A DNA stretch of 58,410 nt. Source: Chlorokybus atmophyticus. Its lineage: Eukaryota; Streptophyta; Chlorokybophyceae; Chlorokybales; Chlorokybaceae. The DNA lies in the NCBI GenBank assembly GCA_009103225.1, contig RHPI01000003.1, positions 114,609 to 173,018 of the forward strand, read 5' to 3'. Positions 57,649 to 58,410 of this stretch are shown piece by piece; the first letter of the stretch is position 1, and every line of letters starts with the position of its first letter. The notes below the pieces were generated by a model. That model had not been told where the DNA came from and did no database searches. It saw only the letters and a list, made by a program, of their open reading frames with translations. The translations under genes and the position numbers were made by a program.

Positions 57649-58410
57649 TCAAGTGAACACGCGCGTGTCCTGGCCGCCGCCCTCCTGCAAGCCCATCCCC
57701 ATCCCCATGCCCACCACCCCGCCGCCCCCCTCGCGCGCCTCCGCCTCCGCCTCCGCCTCCATCTCCGACGCCACCTGCACGTGACAAGAGATGAGTGTGA
57801 TGTATGAGCGTGTGGTTGTGTGTTGTGCGTACATCTGCGAGGAGGGCTTCTGGGTCCCAGAGCACGTCGTCCTCGCGGAGCTGCGGGGCGGGCACGAGCA
57901 CGGCGGCGAGGAGGCTCAGGTCCACGCTCGAGTCCAGACCCTCACTGCGTTGAGCAAAACAGGAGTAGGAAGCAAGTTGGAAGTTGCTGTTTGGACGGGG
58001 GCAGAGAAAAATGACTGAAGAACAAGTAGAGATGAGACTGCTTACAAGAGGGCGGGAAGGCGGACGCCGGACTCGCTCTCCAACTCTCTTATTGTCTACC
58101 AAACGCAGCAGTTGGCAAACATATCCATGTTGGTAATAAACAGTAAGCAGTTTATTGCTTAGCCAGGCGATACACACGAGGTTGTGTGAGACTGCGCATT
58201 CCACAGAAGTAAGACATCGATCCAGCAGAGAACACAGACGCGCACATGCACACACGCGCGTACGCACACGCACACGCACACGCACCCGTATAAATACACC
58301 TTGCACCCCTCACCTGCACTCTTTCTTGCGCCGCCCTCACTCTCGGCGCCCTCGCACTCTCCCCCGCTCCCTCTCCACTCCTCCTCCCTCCCCCCCCTTC
58401 CCTCCCCCCT
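57649..58410 (-). CDS. IFT43: Intraflagellar transport protein 43, 3' part
   Basis: Four exons of the C-terminal part are visible: >58410-58314 (partial), 58095-58046, 57944-57833 and 57774-57649. The first, basic and Gly/Arg-rich, ends RAAQERVQ. Then TIRELESESGVRLPALF, VDLSLLAAVLVPAPQLREDDVLWDPEALLADVASEM in pieces: this is the IFT43 C-terminal block (human DMDLGLLTRVLAPENEVREDD..W, Chlamydomonas VDLSLLTSVL). A Met/Gly/Glu-rich tail (REGGGGVVGMGMGMGLQ) ends RVFT. IFT43 belongs to the IFT-A complex, which drives retrograde transport in cilia. The 5' end lies beyond the window. The intron 58096-58313 holds a CA/CG microsatellite. Confidence 0.83.

Noticed and set aside
1-58410. Prokaryotic operons, phage or a defence island
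   Set aside because: Genes are spliced, widely spaced and of eukaryotic families. No ribosome-binding-site or operon structure is present.

Overview
The window is nuclear DNA of a eukaryote, most likely a flagellated green alga. Genes are intron-rich: I modelled about 85 introns, mostly GT-AG and at least three GC-AG. The lineage call rests on four gene models: an EARLY FLOWERING 3 (ELF3) homolog, an SR splicing factor of the plant RS31/RS40 type, a plant-like ribosomal protein eL21, and the cilium gene IFT43. I cannot name the genus. All exon models were made by hand from splice consensus, reading-frame continuity and remembered family motifs, with no alignment or RNA evidence. Individual splice sites may be off by a few bases.

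Layout. 0.5-2.3 kb: a ubiquitin-like/DSC3-type membrane protein (-). 2.3-8.3 kb: AT-rich repeat territory with an arm of an inverted-repeat element and two SINE-like copies, ending in an intron-containing tRNA-Tyr (-). 8.6-11.7 kb: an uncharacterised zinc-module protein (+). 12.2-14.8 kb: a GT23/FUT8-like fucosyltransferase (-). 15.0-18.0 kb: a NUFIP1-like snoRNP assembly factor with a C-terminal CCCH finger (+). 21.0-25.9 kb: ELF3 homolog (-). 26-35.7 kb: a gene-poor block with a segment of unusual composition, a 3.3-kb foldback-type element and a 0.7-kb nested inverted-repeat element. 35.8-37.5 kb: RS31-type SR protein (-). 38.0-42.2 kb: CD36/LIMP-2 family protein (+). 42.7-46.6 kb: bromodomain protein (-). 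47.8-50.8 kb: FtsH-like M41 peptidase without an AAA domain (+). 51.8-52.9 kb: eL21 (-). 53.3-53.7 kb: small acidic ORF (+). 54.0-57.0 kb: NMRAL1/HSCARG-like protein (+), interrupted by a poly-C assembly artefact. 57.6 kb to the end: IFT43 (-), 5' end outside the window.

From 8.6 kb onward strands alternate almost perfectly, so neighbours are head-to-head (short shared promoters) or tail-to-tail. The genes do not form one pathway. They cover nuclear regulation and RNA work (ELF3, SR protein, NUFIP, bromodomain), membrane or secretory functions (fucosyltransferase, CD36, DSC3-like), plastid or mitochondrial proteolysis (M41-like, inferred), translation (eL21, tRNA-Tyr) and cilia (IFT43). There is no operon, CRISPR array or prokaryotic gene organisation.
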